Source: Panacagrimonas sp965216805
GTDB lineage: Bacteria; Pseudomonadota; Gammaproteobacteria; Nevskiales; Nevskiaceae
Reading direction: 5' to 3'
NCBI RefSeq assembly: GCF_965216805.1
Contig: NZ_CBDCGN010000002.1
Location: 1,612,001-1,676,000 of the forward strand
Length of the DNA: 64,000 nucleotides
Below are positions 1-8,516 of the stretch, one piece after another (the stretch's first letter is position 1; each line of letters begins with the position of its first letter). The notes beneath the pieces were generated by a model, which saw only the letters and a list, made by a program, of their open reading frames with translations, had not been told where the DNA came from and made no database searches. The translations under genes and the position numbers were made by a program.

Positions 1-1
1 G

Positions 2-964
2 AAGCGCGGCCGCACGGTGGCCTTCATCCGCCGGTTTCTGGATGCCCTGGGCTTTGTCGAGGTCGAAACACCGATGTTGCAGCCGATCGCCGGCGGCGCC
101 GCCGCGCGGCCGTTCGTGACCCACCACAATGCGCTTGATCGCGAGCTGTATCTGCGCATCGCACCGGAGCTGTACCTCAAGCGTCTGGTGGTTGGCGGTT
201 TTGAGCGTGTGTACGAGATCAATCGCAATTTTCGCAACGAGGGGCTATCCACGCGCCACAACCCCGAGTTCACCATGCTGGAGTTCTACCAGGCTTATGC
301 GGATTACCGCGACGCCATGGACCTGGTGGAAACCCTGATTCGCGACACCACGCTGGCAGTCAACGGGTCCGGCAAACTGGACTATCAGGGGCAGGCATAC
401 GACCTGGAACGGCCGTTCAACCGGTGGTCGATGAAACAGGCGGTGGAACGCTTCAACCCCCAGTTCGATGCCTCTCGCAGCGCGGACCGCGATTACCTCG
501 CAGACTTTGCCCGGCAGATCGGTGTCGGTATCAAACCGGCTTACGGCGCCGGCAAGCTGCTGACGGAAATCTTCGAAAAGACGGTGGAGGCTCATCTGCT
601 GCAGCCCACCTTTATCACCGAGTATCCCACCGAGGTATCGCCACTGGCGCGCCGCAGCGACGCCGACCCCGAGGTCACCGACCGCTTCGAATTCTTTGTC
701 GGCGGCCGCGAGGTGGCCAACGGCTTTTCGGAGTTGAACGACCCGGAAGACCAGGCCGCGCGCTTCAAGGCCCAGGTGCAGGCCAAGGACGCCGGCGACG
801 ACGAGGCCATGGTGTTCGACGCCGATTACATCCGCGCCCTGGAGTACGGCCTGCCGCCGACCGCAGGCGTGGGGATCGGCATCGACCGGCTGGTGATGTT
901 TCTGACCGACGCGCCGAGTATCCGGGATGTGCTGCTGTTTCCGCAGATGAAGCCCGAGGCTTGA
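2..964 (+). CDS. lysS: lysyl-tRNA synthetase, class II (5' end cut by window)
   Basis: This enzyme charges tRNA-Lys with lysine in the cytoplasm. The frame is open from the first bases, so the N-terminal OB-fold anticodon-binding domain and the start lie outside the window; about 320 C-terminal residues remain of a protein usually near 500. What is seen is the class II catalytic core: the EVETPML segment of motif 1, NRNFRNEG of motif 2 followed by HNPEFTMLEFY, TFITEYP, GGREVANGFSELNDPEDQ, and motif 3 ending GVGIGIDRLVMF. The EF-P lysyltransferase EpmA has a similar core, but the GGASARPF-like loop, the FITEYP segment and the long match to LysS favour the synthetase. An IS element is inserted about 50 bases after the stop, so the natural 3' neighbour or terminator has probably been displaced. 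Confidence 0.95.
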   Translation, partial: KRGRTVAFIRRFLDALGFVEVETPMLQPIAGGAAARPFVTHHNALDRELYLRIAPELYLKRLVVGGFERVYEINRNFRNEGLSTRHNPEFTMLEFYQAYADYRDAMDLVETLIRDTTLAVNGSGKLDYQGQAYDLERPFNRWSMKQAVERFNPQFDASRSADRDYLADFARQIGVGIKPAYGAGKLLTEIFEKTVEAHLLQPTFITEYPTEVSPLARRSDADPEVTDRFEFFVGGREVANGFSELNDPEDQAARFKAQVQAKDAGDDEAMVFDADYIRALEYGLPPTAGVGIGIDRLVMFLTDAPSIRDVLLFPQMKPEA

Positions 965-1012
965 ACCGGTCGATCCGCAACGGCGCGGGCCGGGCGGGCG
1001 CGATTCGGCTAG

Positions 1013-2175
1013 GGATTCTCTGATTTACCTGGTGACTGGCGCCCCAAGCCGATAAGAAATCCGAATTATGGGTGCTTGGATCGCCTCGGATGCCTCGTTT
1101 CTTGGCCTTTCGGCCTCAATCGCTGTGCAGCAGGCGGATTACGCCTGCTGCAGCTTCATCAATTGAGCGCGCGCCAGGTACAGGTTGGCCAGCGCGCAGG
1201 TCACCTGCAGCCGGTGCAGGTTCTTCGCCAGACCGCGGTAGCGGACCTTGGTAAAACCGAAGCGCAGCTTGATCACCGCAAAGACGTGCTCGACCTTGGC
1301 GCGCACCTTGGACTTGGTCCGGTTCTTCGCCCGCTCTGATTCGTCGATGACGCCCTTGAGACGGTAGCGCCGGTTGGTGAAATCCAGCGCCTGCGGGGCC
1401 TTCTCACGAATGACGCTGCCCTGACCGCGATACGCCTGATCACCCCACACCCGCGTCTCCTGGCCGTGCAGCAGTTCCGGCAATACCCGGCAGTCGGCCA
1501 CGTTCGCCGCCGTGGCTTGTACCGAATGAATCAGCCGGGTCCGGCTGTCGACACCCACGTGCGCCTTCATGCCGAAGTACCACTGGTTGCCTTTCTTGGT
1601 CTGGTGCATCTCGGGATCGCGCTGCTGTTGCTGATTCTTGGTCGAACTCGGCGCGCCAATGATCGTGGCATCCACGATCGTCCCTTTGCTGATCTTGAAG
1701 CCCTGCTCCTGAAGGTAGCGCTGGACCTGGTCAAACAGCGGCTTGCCCAGGGTGTTGCGCTCCAGCAGGTGGCGGAACTTGCAGATCGTGGTTTCGTCCG
1801 GCGGCGCCTCCAGGCCCAGGTCAATCCCCGCAAAACGGCGCATCGACGCCGAGTCGTACAAGGCCTCCTCGGCCGCCGGGTCCGACAGATCGAACCACTG
1901 CTGCAGAAAGTAGATCCGCAGCATCCGCTCCAGTGCTATCGGTGGCCGTCCGCCGCTGCCGGTATCCTTGAAGTAATACGGCTCGATCACCTCGCACAGC
2001 GAGGACCACGGCATCACCGAGTCCATCTGCTCCAGGAAGCGCGCCCGCTTGGTCGTGCGCGCGTACTTCTCAAATCCACTGCCCAGGCTCTGTTGCTTCA
2101 TCAAAGTCATCCGTCTGTCCGTTCCAGATTGAAACGCAAACAGCGTGCAACTTCGAGAGGTAAATCAGAGAATCC
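1013..2175 (-). mobile_element. IS5-family insertion sequence (IS5 subgroup)
   Basis: A complete insertion sequence of 1163 bases. Both ends carry a perfect 18-base inverted repeat, GGATTCTCTGATTTACCT at 1013-1030 and its reverse complement at 2158-2175. CTAG flanks it on each side (1009-1012 and 2176-2179), which fits the 4-base target duplication of the IS5 subgroup. A single transposase gene fills it, reading leftwards. The open frame and intact ends suggest a recent, possibly active insertion. It sits between lysS and the EAL-protein gene. Confidence 0.93.
1139..2110 (-). CDS. IS5 family DDE transposase
   Basis: Transposase of the surrounding insertion sequence, 323 residues, the normal length for the IS5 subgroup. 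The N-terminal third is the DUF772-type domain (GGRPPIALERMLRIYFLQQW, then PDETTICKFRHLLE). The DDE catalytic triad is visible as the Asp of IVDATIIGAP, the Asp of VWGDQAYRG and the Glu of KVRAKVEHVFAVIK. The gene lies wholly between the inverted repeats, with its start about 50 bases inside the right end. No frameshift is seen, unlike IS5 members that need programmed frameshifting. Confidence 0.95.
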   Translation of the reverse strand: MTLMKQQSLGSGFEKYARTTKRARFLEQMDSVMPWSSLCEVIEPYYFKDTGSGGRPPIALERMLRIYFLQQWFDLSDPAAEEALYDSASMRRFAGIDLGLEAPPDETTICKFRHLLERNTLGKPLFDQVQRYLQEQGFKISKGTIVDATIIGAPSSTKNQQQQRDPEMHQTKKGNQWYFGMKAHVGVDSRTRLIHSVQATAANVADCRVLPELLHGQETRVWGDQAYRGQGSVIREKAPQALDFTNRRYRLKGVIDESERAKNRTKSKVRAKVEHVFAVIKLRFGFTKVRYRGLAKNLHRLQVTCALANLYLARAQLMKLQQA

Positions 2176-2372
2176 CTAGACGACGACACCGATGGCCGTG
2201 GGCGCTGCACCCGCGAGCGCCTGCCTGGGCGCGCAAGCCGACGTCGGGGTCAGGTCCGGGCCGGGGTCCGGTCTCAATTGCCACGTGCAAACCTGCGTCA
2301 CGGCTTCGATTTTGGTTGACGGCTATCGCCAGCCCGATTAAGAAGAGGTGTATCGGAGGCGCTCGCGGGGAG

Positions 2373-4301
2373 ATGCTGTCCGACGGAGCCATGGACTCGA
2401 CCCAGCAGGCCAGGATATTCGTGGCGGACCACCCGGTCGACGACCGGGCGTGGGCCAGTGTGGCCATGCACGGATTGGGGTCGGTCATGCAGTGGCAGAG
2501 TGGCGAGCGGCTGCTGGGCGACGTGCTGAGCAACACCCTGCCCGATCTGCTGTTCATCGCCGACCCCTTGCCGGACGTGCGTGGCCTGGACATCTGCCGA
2601 CGCCTGGCCCGCGACCCGGTGACCCGGGCCTTGCCGGTGGTCATGCTCAGCGCGGACACCAGCGAGGCCTATGTGCGTACCGCGCTGGAAGCCGGCGCCA
2701 TCGATGTGCTTCAAAAACCGCTGAATCCGGATCTGCTGCGCGTACGCATTCGCAGCTACCTGGCCCTGGGCGAACAGGCGCAGTCACTGAGCTTCGAGGC
2801 CAGAACACGCTCTGAGGAGCTGGAGCGCATGGTGCAGACCATGCGCACGGAGCTGGCGGAACGCGAGCAGACCATGGCGCGCGCCGAATTCCTGTTCAGC
2901 CACGACCTCATCACCGGCTTGCCCAACCGGCGCCACATGCTGGAACTGCTCGAGCGCGTGCGCCGTCGCGCCGCCAACCAGAATCTGCCGATGGCGCTGG
3001 TGGGGGTTTGTCTGGACCACTTCGGGGCGTTGCAGGCCTCCATCGCCAAGGAGACCTTCGACCGCCTGCTGGTCTCCATCGGTGGCTGCATCCAGCATGC
3101 ACTGCGACCGATGGATTTCGTGGCGCGGGTGTCCGAGGACCTGTTCGCCGCGGTGTTGGTACCCGGTAACGCCGAAACTGCCGAGACCGCGGCGCGGCAT
3201 GCGCGCGACGTCGCCGCCCGTGCCGCGCGCGCGCTGCAGGAGGATCTGCATATGGAGGGACGCATTCGCGGACTGCAGGTCCGCACGTCCATCTCGGTGT
3301 ATCCGGAGGACGGCCGGCGTGCCAACGAGCTGCTCAATCACCTCGAATCGACCTTGCAGCTGACCCGCGACACCAACCCCATGCGCGATCGGCGCGGGAC
3401 TACGCCGGACCTTGCGTCGGCCCTGTCGCTGGAGTTGCGGTTGCGGCGGGCGATGGAAAGCGACCGCCTGGTGCCGTACTACCAGCCCAAGCTGGATGCC
3501 CGCAGCGGCAAGCTGCTGGGCGGCGAGGCGCTGATCCGCTGGCCGTTGCGCAACGGCGAGTACGTCGGTCCGGGAGAGTTCGTGCCGGTGGCGGAAGCCG
3601 GGGGCTTGAGCCCCGCGCTGGACGACTACGTTCTCACCGCGGCCTGCTGCCAGATTGCGGAGTGGCAGGATCGTTTCGAGCACTTCCGCGTCGCAGTCAA
3701 TCTGTCTGCGCTCAAGCTGCACCACCGCGGCATTTTCGATCGACTGCGGGAGCTGTTCGCCACTACGCGGGCGCGTGCAGAGCACCTTGAGCTTGAGATT
3801 ACCGAAGGCGCGCTGATCACCGATTTCGACGCCGCCGCCAACTGGTTACGGGCAGTGCGCGAGATGGGCGTCACCGTTGCGCTCGACGATTTCGGTACCG
3901 GTTACTCTTCGCTGGCGTATCTGCGGCGGCTGCCGCTGGACGCCATCAAGATCGACCAGTCCTTCGTCACGGGCCTGGAAGAAGATCGAAGCAACGTGGC
4001 GATCGTGCGCGCCATGATCGCCATGGCCAAGGCCCTGGATCTGCGCGTGGTGGCCGAGGGCGTGGAAACCGCCAAGCAGGCCGACATCCTCACCCGTCTG
4101 GGCTGCGATGCACTGCAGGGGTTTCTCTACAGCGCTGCGGTGCCGGCGAGAATTTTCGAAACCATGTTGCAGGAGGGTCGCGTGGCGCCCCGGGTGCCGG
4201 TGCCTGCAGTGGGGTCCGGGCCGACCCTGGTGGTCTCCAACGACGGCGTGCGTGGCGGGCAGACCGCGAGTTCGCGTGAGGTGTTGCCGCGCGCGGGGTG
4301 A
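2373..4301 (+). CDS. response regulator with degenerate GGDEF and intact EAL domain (c-di-GMP phosphodiesterase)
   Basis: A predicted cytoplasmic signalling protein that hydrolyses cyclic di-GMP under phospho-control. Order: receiver domain (about residues 14-130, probable phospho-acceptor Asp64 in IADPLPD), a short coiled coil, a GGDEF domain (about 175-335) whose signature reads SEDLF and so should not make c-di-GMP, then an EAL domain (about 355-605). The EAL domain keeps EALIRW (Glu385), NLS, ELEITEG, DDFGTGYSS, KID, AEGVE and QGF, so it looks active. The open frame runs upstream into the insertion sequence, but ATG at 2373 (alternative 2391), just before the receiver domain, is the natural start. 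The insertion sequence is some 200 bases upstream and may have changed its promoter. Confidence 0.88.
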   Translation: MLSDGAMDSTQQARIFVADHPVDDRAWASVAMHGLGSVMQWQSGERLLGDVLSNTLPDLLFIADPLPDVRGLDICRRLARDPVTRALPVVMLSADTSEAYVRTALEAGAIDVLQKPLNPDLLRVRIRSYLALGEQAQSLSFEARTRSEELERMVQTMRTELAEREQTMARAEFLFSHDLITGLPNRRHMLELLERVRRRAANQNLPMALVGVCLDHFGALQASIAKETFDRLLVSIGGCIQHALRPMDFVARVSEDLFAAVLVPGNAETAETAARHARDVAARAARALQEDLHMEGRIRGLQVRTSISVYPEDGRRANELLNHLESTLQLTRDTNPMRDRRGTTPDLASALSLELRLRRAMESDRLVPYYQPKLDARSGKLLGGEALIRWPLRNGEYVGPGEFVPVAEAGGLSPALDDYVLTAACCQIAEWQDRFEHFRVAVNLSALKLHHRGIFDRLRELFATTRARAEHLELEITEGALITDFDAAANWLRAVREMGVTVALDDFGTGYSSLAYLRRLPLDAIKIDQSFVTGLEEDRSNVAIVRAMIAMAKALDLRVVAEGVETAKQADILTRLGCDALQGFLYSAAVPARIFETMLQEGRVAPRVPVPAVGSGPTLVVSNDGVRGGQTASSREVLPRAG

Positions 4302-4358
4302 ACGTGTTTCCGGTGTTCGTCGCACAGCGCATTGGTTTGGGCAGGCATCCGCCGATCA

Positions 4359-4407
4359 TTGTCGTCGCGACAACCATCGGGGCGGCTTGATCGGCGCGAT
4401 CCGCGCC
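4359..4407. terminator. pair of hairpins between convergent genes
   Basis: Between the converging EAL-protein and MlaE-permease genes are two perfect hairpins: TTGTCG-TCG-CGACAA at 4359-4373 and GGCGCG-ATC-CGCGCC at 4393-4407, the second inside a further GGCGGC/GCCGCC pairing. Neither has a T-run, so a transcription stop is only a guess from position. The rest of the roughly 190-base gap shows nothing else. Confidence 0.35.
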
Positions 4408-4489
4408 GCCCTACCGACGAGCGGCGATGTCGCGCAAGTCGTGCCGAGCCTCCAACCCGCGCATGCGAGTCTGACCGCAGACCGCCGGA

Positions 4490-5281
4490 TCAGGCGCGCG
4501 TGGCCAGAAACGCAAAGATCATGTCGGCGATCACGATGGCGGAAATCGCATGCACCACCGAACGGGTGGTGACCCTGCCCACACCTTCGGCACCGCCGCT
4601 GACACCGATGCCGTTGACTACGCCAACCAGAGTGATCAACAGCGCGAACAGAGCGCTCTTGCCCACGCCGTGCAGGATGTCGCCGATCTCGCTGGCCTGC
4701 TGCAGATCGTTCAGATACGCCGGGAAGGAGATGCCCAGTTCGGCGGTGATATAGATCCCCGCGCCCAGCAGTGCCACGCAATCGGCAAACCAGGTCAGGG
4801 CGGGCAGCATGACCAGCATCGCCAGCAGCGGCGGTGCCACCAGATAGCGCACCGGGTTGATGCCGATGACGGTCAGTGCGCTGATCTCCTCGTTGATTTT
4901 CATCATGCCCAGGCGTGCGGCCAGCGCAGAACCCGAACGTCCCGCCACCAGGATGCCGGTGATCAGCGGGGCAAACTCGCGGGTCACCGACAAGGTCACG
5001 CCGAGCGTCACCTGACTCTCGGCGCCGAACAGCGACAGGCTGTAGATGCCCTGGATGGCCACCATCATGCCGATGGCGAATGACAGTACGAACACGATGG
5101 GTATGGCACCGATACCGATCTCCACCGCCTGACGGATCACCGAATCCAGTCGTACCGGTTGCCCGCGTGCCGGCCCGGTGAACACCCAGGCCAGGCTTTC
5201 CAGCAGCAGCAGCATCGCCAGCCCCATTTCGGAAATGCCGGTCAGGGTCTGGCGTCCGAGTGCCTCGAGCCGCGTTCTCAT
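4490..5281 (-). CDS. MlaE/YrbE-family ABC transporter permease
   Basis: Inner-membrane permease of the MlaE (formerly DUF140) family, which with an MlaF-type ATPase and an MCE protein moves phospholipids or related lipids between the membranes. It has 263 residues, about the usual length, with five or six hydrophobic segments. It keeps the family core: SVTREFAPLITGILVAGRSGSALAA, the EISAL coupling segment (INEEISALTVIGINPVRYLV) that contacts the ATPase, and a C-terminal GVSGGAEGVGRVTTRSVV. Its start overlaps the upstream STAS gene by four bases (ATGA), so the two are translationally coupled. No ATPase or MCE gene is next to it, so it must borrow these from elsewhere or work differently. Confidence 0.9.
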   Translation of the reverse strand: MRTRLEALGRQTLTGISEMGLAMLLLLESLAWVFTGPARGQPVRLDSVIRQAVEIGIGAIPIVFVLSFAIGMMVAIQGIYSLSLFGAESQVTLGVTLSVTREFAPLITGILVAGRSGSALAARLGMMKINEEISALTVIGINPVRYLVAPPLLAMLVMLPALTWFADCVALLGAGIYITAELGISFPAYLNDLQQASEIGDILHGVGKSALFALLITLVGVVNGIGVSGGAEGVGRVTTRSVVHAISAIVIADMIFAFLATRA

Positions 5282-5580
5282 CGGTCGATTTCGATCAGGT
5301 CATCCAGCCGGGTCAGCTTCAGCATCCTGCCGACCGCGTCACCCGCCTGAGTCAGCCGCAGATTCAAGCCTGCGGCCCTGGCCTTATGCAGCGCTTCCAC
5401 CAGCACGGCGATTCCTGCCGTATCCAGGCGTCGAACCGCGCCGAGATCGACGACCACCGATTCTCCCTGTGCCAGTGCCTGCAGCAGTTCGCGGCGCACC
5501 TCGGGTGCTCGCTCGATCTCCACGTCGCCACTCCACTGCAAATGTCGCAGTCCGCGGCCGGAGACGGAGGGCGCGCTCAT
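5278..5580 (-). CDS. STAS-domain protein, MlaB-like
   Basis: A 100-residue single STAS domain. STAS partners such as MlaB bind the ATPase of MlaE-type lipid transporters, and others act as anti-sigma antagonists. The core GESVVVDLGAVRRLDTAGIAVLVEAL has the DTAG motif where the conserved Ser/Thr sits. It is joined to the MlaE-like permease by an ATGA overlap on one side and to the unknown 146-residue protein by another ATGA overlap on the other. The context favours a role in the transporter over sigma-factor control. Confidence 0.82.
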   Translation of the reverse strand: MSAPSVSGRGLRHLQWSGDVEIERAPEVRRELLQALAQGESVVVDLGAVRRLDTAGIAVLVEALHKARAAGLNLRLTQAGDAVGRMLKLTRLDDLIEIDR

Positions 5581-6017
5581 TCGGCTCCAGTGCCTGGATC
5601 GGGCGTCGTCGGTGAGTCAGCCTGCGCGGTGGGGGACGCCGCTGCGGTGGCGTCCGCCGTCTTGGCCTTGCCCAGATCGCGAAACTCTACCGGCAGGGTC
5701 CACTCGCCGAGGTCGTAGCCGGCGGCCAGCATGGTGCGCACCAAGCGTTCCAGCGGCCGGCTGCTGCCACGCGTGCCCTGGATGCTGCCCGGCCGCGAGA
5801 CCAACACCTGGAACTGGTCCAGAAAGCGCGCACGGTCGCTCAGCAGGTTGCTGCTGGGCGGCCGCGATTGGGCCCATTTCTGTACCTGTACCAGATCCTG
5901 GGTCGGCACCACGACGGCACCGTGCCCGTCCATGACGATGCAGGCCAGATCGCCCTGACGCAGTACCCGGCCGCGCCCGGTGGCGGATTCGAACAGATTG
6001 CGTGCAACGGCGGCCAT
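5577..6017 (-). CDS. hypothetical protein coupled to STAS/permease genes
   Basis: I do not recognise this 146-residue protein. The frame is open further upstream inside the epimerase gene, but the ATG at 6017, four bases after the epimerase stop, gives a compact product starting MAAVARNLFE. It has a mixed alpha/beta-looking core (DLACIVMDGHGAVVVPTQDL, LLSDRARFLDQFQVLVSR) and a low-complexity Ala/Thr/Pro tail of about 30 residues. No signal peptide or membrane segment is seen. It lies in the tightly overlapping epimerase-unknown-STAS-permease unit, so a role in envelope lipid or polysaccharide handling is a guess from position only. Confidence 0.6.
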   Translation of the reverse strand: MAAVARNLFESATGRGRVLRQGDLACIVMDGHGAVVVPTQDLVQVQKWAQSRPPSSNLLSDRARFLDQFQVLVSRPGSIQGTRGSSRPLERLVRTMLAAGYDLGEWTLPVEFRDLGKAKTADATAAASPTAQADSPTTPDPGTGAE

Positions 6018-6021
6018 GTGC

Positions 6022-7041
6022 TCAGACCCGGTGGTAGTGGCGAAACCAGCGTACGAACTCGCCCAAGCCGGATTCGAGCGAGGTGGATGGCGCGAATCCG
6101 GCATCGCGCGCCAGGTCGCCGATGTCGGCGAAGGTCGCTTCGATATCGCCAGGCTGCATGGGCATATCGACCCGGATTGCCGGGCGTTCCAGCAGATGCT
6201 CCAGCAATTCGATGAACTGCGGCAGTTCGACCGGCCGATGATGCCCGACGTTGTAGAGGCGGTAGGGCGCGGCGCTGCTGGAGGCATCGGGTGTCAGGCC
6301 GTTCCATTGCGGATCGGGACGGGCAGGTTGGTCGATCAGGCGCAGCATGACGCCGATGGCGTCGCCCACGTAGGTGAAGTCGCGCCGCATGTGCCCGCGG
6401 TTATAGACCTGAATGGGTTCGCCTGCGACGATGGCGCGAGCGAACTTGTAGTAGGCCATATCCGGCCGGCCCCAGGGCCCGTAGACCGTAAAGAACCGCA
6501 GACCGGTGCAGGGCAGCGCGTACAGGTGAGCGTAGGCATGCGCCATCAGTTCGTTGGACTTCTTGGTGGCCGCGTACACCGACACCGGATGATCCACCGG
6601 CTGCGCGGTAGACCATGGCAGGCTGGCATTACTGCCGTAGACCGATGACGACGAGGCGTACAGCAGGTGTCCGACCTGTTGCCGACGGCAGCCTTCGAGC
6701 ACGTGCGCAAAGCCGACCATGTTGCTGCTGACGTAGGTCAGCGGGTTTTCGATGGAGTAACGCACGCCGGCCTGAGCCGCCAGATGCACCACGCGATCGA
6801 AACCATGCCGGTCGAACAGCGCTGTCACGGCGTCCGCCTGCGCAAGGTCCAGCTTGAGGAACCGAAACGCACGGTGATCGCTCAACTGCGACAGCCGTGC
6901 CTGTTTGAGCGCGGGATCGTAGTAATCGTTGAGATTGTCGACCCCGGTGACCGTGTGGCCGCCGGCCAGCAAGGCCAGGCTGAGGTGATAACCGATGAAT
7001 CCGGCAGCGCCAGTCACGAGGATGTGAGCCATGCCGGCCAT
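6022..7041 (-). CDS. NAD-dependent epimerase, UDP-glucuronate 4-epimerase type
   Basis: Extended short-chain dehydrogenase that probably converts UDP-glucuronate to UDP-galacturonate for surface polysaccharide. It has 339 residues, close to the family norm of about 335. Visible: the NAD-binding TGAAGFIGYHL at the N-terminus, DNLNDYYDP, HLAAQAGVRYSIENP (typical of the GlcA epimerase group), the catalytic YAATKKSNE, and FFTVYGPWGRPDMA. ATG at 7041 or 7032 are both possible starts. It heads the leftward unit with the unknown/STAS/permease genes and lies next to a lipid-linked sugar transferase gene in the same direction, which supports polysaccharide synthesis. Confidence 0.88.
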   Translation of the reverse strand: MAGMAHILVTGAAGFIGYHLSLALLAGGHTVTGVDNLNDYYDPALKQARLSQLSDHRAFRFLKLDLAQADAVTALFDRHGFDRVVHLAAQAGVRYSIENPLTYVSSNMVGFAHVLEGCRRQQVGHLLYASSSSVYGSNASLPWSTAQPVDHPVSVYAATKKSNELMAHAYAHLYALPCTGLRFFTVYGPWGRPDMAYYKFARAIVAGEPIQVYNRGHMRRDFTYVGDAIGVMLRLIDQPARPDPQWNGLTPDASSSAAPYRLYNVGHHRPVELPQFIELLEHLLERPAIRVDMPMQPGDIEATFADIGDLARDAGFAPSTSLESGLGEFVRWFRHYHRV

Positions 7042-7080
7042 TATGTCAGGCCGGTGCCGCGGCCCTGAGCTCGCTGAGGC

Positions 7081-8235
7081 TTATTCCTCCGCCGGCAGCG
7101 AAGGACGCTCGGCCGGCTGCACCGGGCCATTGCGGCGCTTGCGTGGCACCTGCAGCAATCGCGGGCTACGGAAACGCGCCAGGCGCCGATACAGCAGGCC
7201 GTAGGTCACGACGAACAGCGCGGCGAAACCCATCAGAATCGGAGTGGAGTTCCAGAACAGCAGGGCCGGCGCCGCGCACATCAGACCCAGCACCCAGATA
7301 TACAGGGAGGTCATGGAATTGGGGATTGCCAGTCCCGCCCCCTGCGCACGGCCCTGCGGACGCACCAGCCGACGGTAGATCAGATGATGCAGATGCAGGG
7401 CGTCCGGCTCGCTCCAGGAGCGTTGTCGCGTGATCTCGCGCCGGTAGGAGGAAAACAGCGTGTCCCAGATCGGATACGCCAGCAGCAGCAGGCAGAACCA
7501 GGGGGATACCTCGGGATTGCGCATCACCAGCAGCACCGACATCTCGCCGAGCGAAAATCCCAGGAAATAGGCGCCGGCATCACCGAGAAAGACCTTCCCG
7601 AACGGGAAGTTCCAGGCCAGAAAACCCAGCAAGGCGCCGCAGTACAGCAACGACAGGCCCTGCAGCAAAGGGTCCGATACCAGCGTCGAAACGATGAAGA
7701 AGGCCGCAAAGCAGATCACGCAATAGAACGACGACAGGCCGTTGAAGCCATCGATGATGTTGATCGAATGCGCCACGCCGCCGACCGCAAACGCGGTGAA
7801 GATAAAAGCGGCAAACCAGAAGTTGATCAACAGCCAGTCGATGCCGGGAACATCCACCCGGCGCAGTTGCCCATCCAGCAAGAACCAGGCGGCCCACGCG
7901 GACAGGAAGGTCGCCAGCAGCCGGACGTGAGGCCCCAGTTTGTTGCGCAGGTCTTCGAGCAAACCGACGGCAAAGGCCGGTACCGCACATAGCAGCAGAC
8001 CCAGCGCCAACTCACGCTGCGGCAGTTGCGGCCAGGCCAGCACCGCCAGCAACAGCGTCAGGAACAGGGGCAGTCCTCCCAGCCGCGACGCGGCATGGCG
8101 GTGGACACGCTGAACGCCCTGAGTGCGGTCGGCATTCACGCCCAGGCGGCGGGACAGCACCACGGTCAGTCCGGTCAGCCCGGTCCCGGCGAGAGCCCAG
8201 ACCAAGATCAGCCAGAAGCCTTCAATGCCGAGCAT
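7081..8235 (-). CDS. undecaprenyl-phosphate sugar-1-phosphate transferase (MraY/WecA-like, glycosyltransferase family 4)
   Basis: Polytopic inner-membrane enzyme that starts a surface glycan by moving a sugar-1-phosphate (often GlcNAc-1-P) onto undecaprenyl phosphate. The 384-residue product has about ten hydrophobic helices. It keeps the family motifs: HRHAASRLGGLPLF near residue 45, the LLEDL segment, HSINIIDGFNGLSS with the NxxDGxNG signature, FLGDAGAYFLGF, and the HLHHLIYRR loop. It lies about 40 bases upstream of the epimerase gene in the same direction, so one transcript is likely. Which sugar it uses cannot be read from the sequence. Confidence 0.88.
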   Translation of the reverse strand: MLGIEGFWLILVWALAGTGLTGLTVVLSRRLGVNADRTQGVQRVHRHAASRLGGLPLFLTLLLAVLAWPQLPQRELALGLLLCAVPAFAVGLLEDLRNKLGPHVRLLATFLSAWAAWFLLDGQLRRVDVPGIDWLLINFWFAAFIFTAFAVGGVAHSINIIDGFNGLSSFYCVICFAAFFIVSTLVSDPLLQGLSLLYCGALLGFLAWNFPFGKVFLGDAGAYFLGFSLGEMSVLLVMRNPEVSPWFCLLLLAYPIWDTLFSSYRREITRQRSWSEPDALHLHHLIYRRLVRPQGRAQGAGLAIPNSMTSLYIWVLGLMCAAPALLFWNSTPILMGFAALFVVTYGLLYRRLARFRSPRLLQVPRKRRNGPVQPAERPSLPAEE

Positions 8236-8516
8236 CGGTAGCCCAGAGCGAAGCGCGAGGGTGCGGGCCGAACATGGTGTTTCCGAATGCGATGCCGGGG
8301 TGACGGATGCGCAGCCCTGGGGGCCAAGCGTCCGATGAATTGTTGCAAATCAATGACAGTGAAGATCATGCCTGCGGGCGACGTGGCTGCCAACCCGTTG
8401 TGGATACCCGGATGGTCGCCTCGCTCGGTCGGATGGTAACGCTGGCGCCGGACACGAGCCTGAACCGGCTGCGCTGGCCTGCTGCCGTCGGTGCTTGCGG
8501 CTATGCTCATTGGCAT

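Noticed and set aside
2..964. Possible EpmA (EF-P lysyltransferase) instead of LysS.
   Set aside because: The motifs and loops follow LysS closely, and EpmA lacks several of them; the N-terminal part needed for full proof is outside the window.
2145..2372. Extension of the EAL-protein frame back into the insertion sequence.
   Set aside because: The extra residues are not part of any domain and come partly from the mobile element; the receiver domain starts after ATG 2373.
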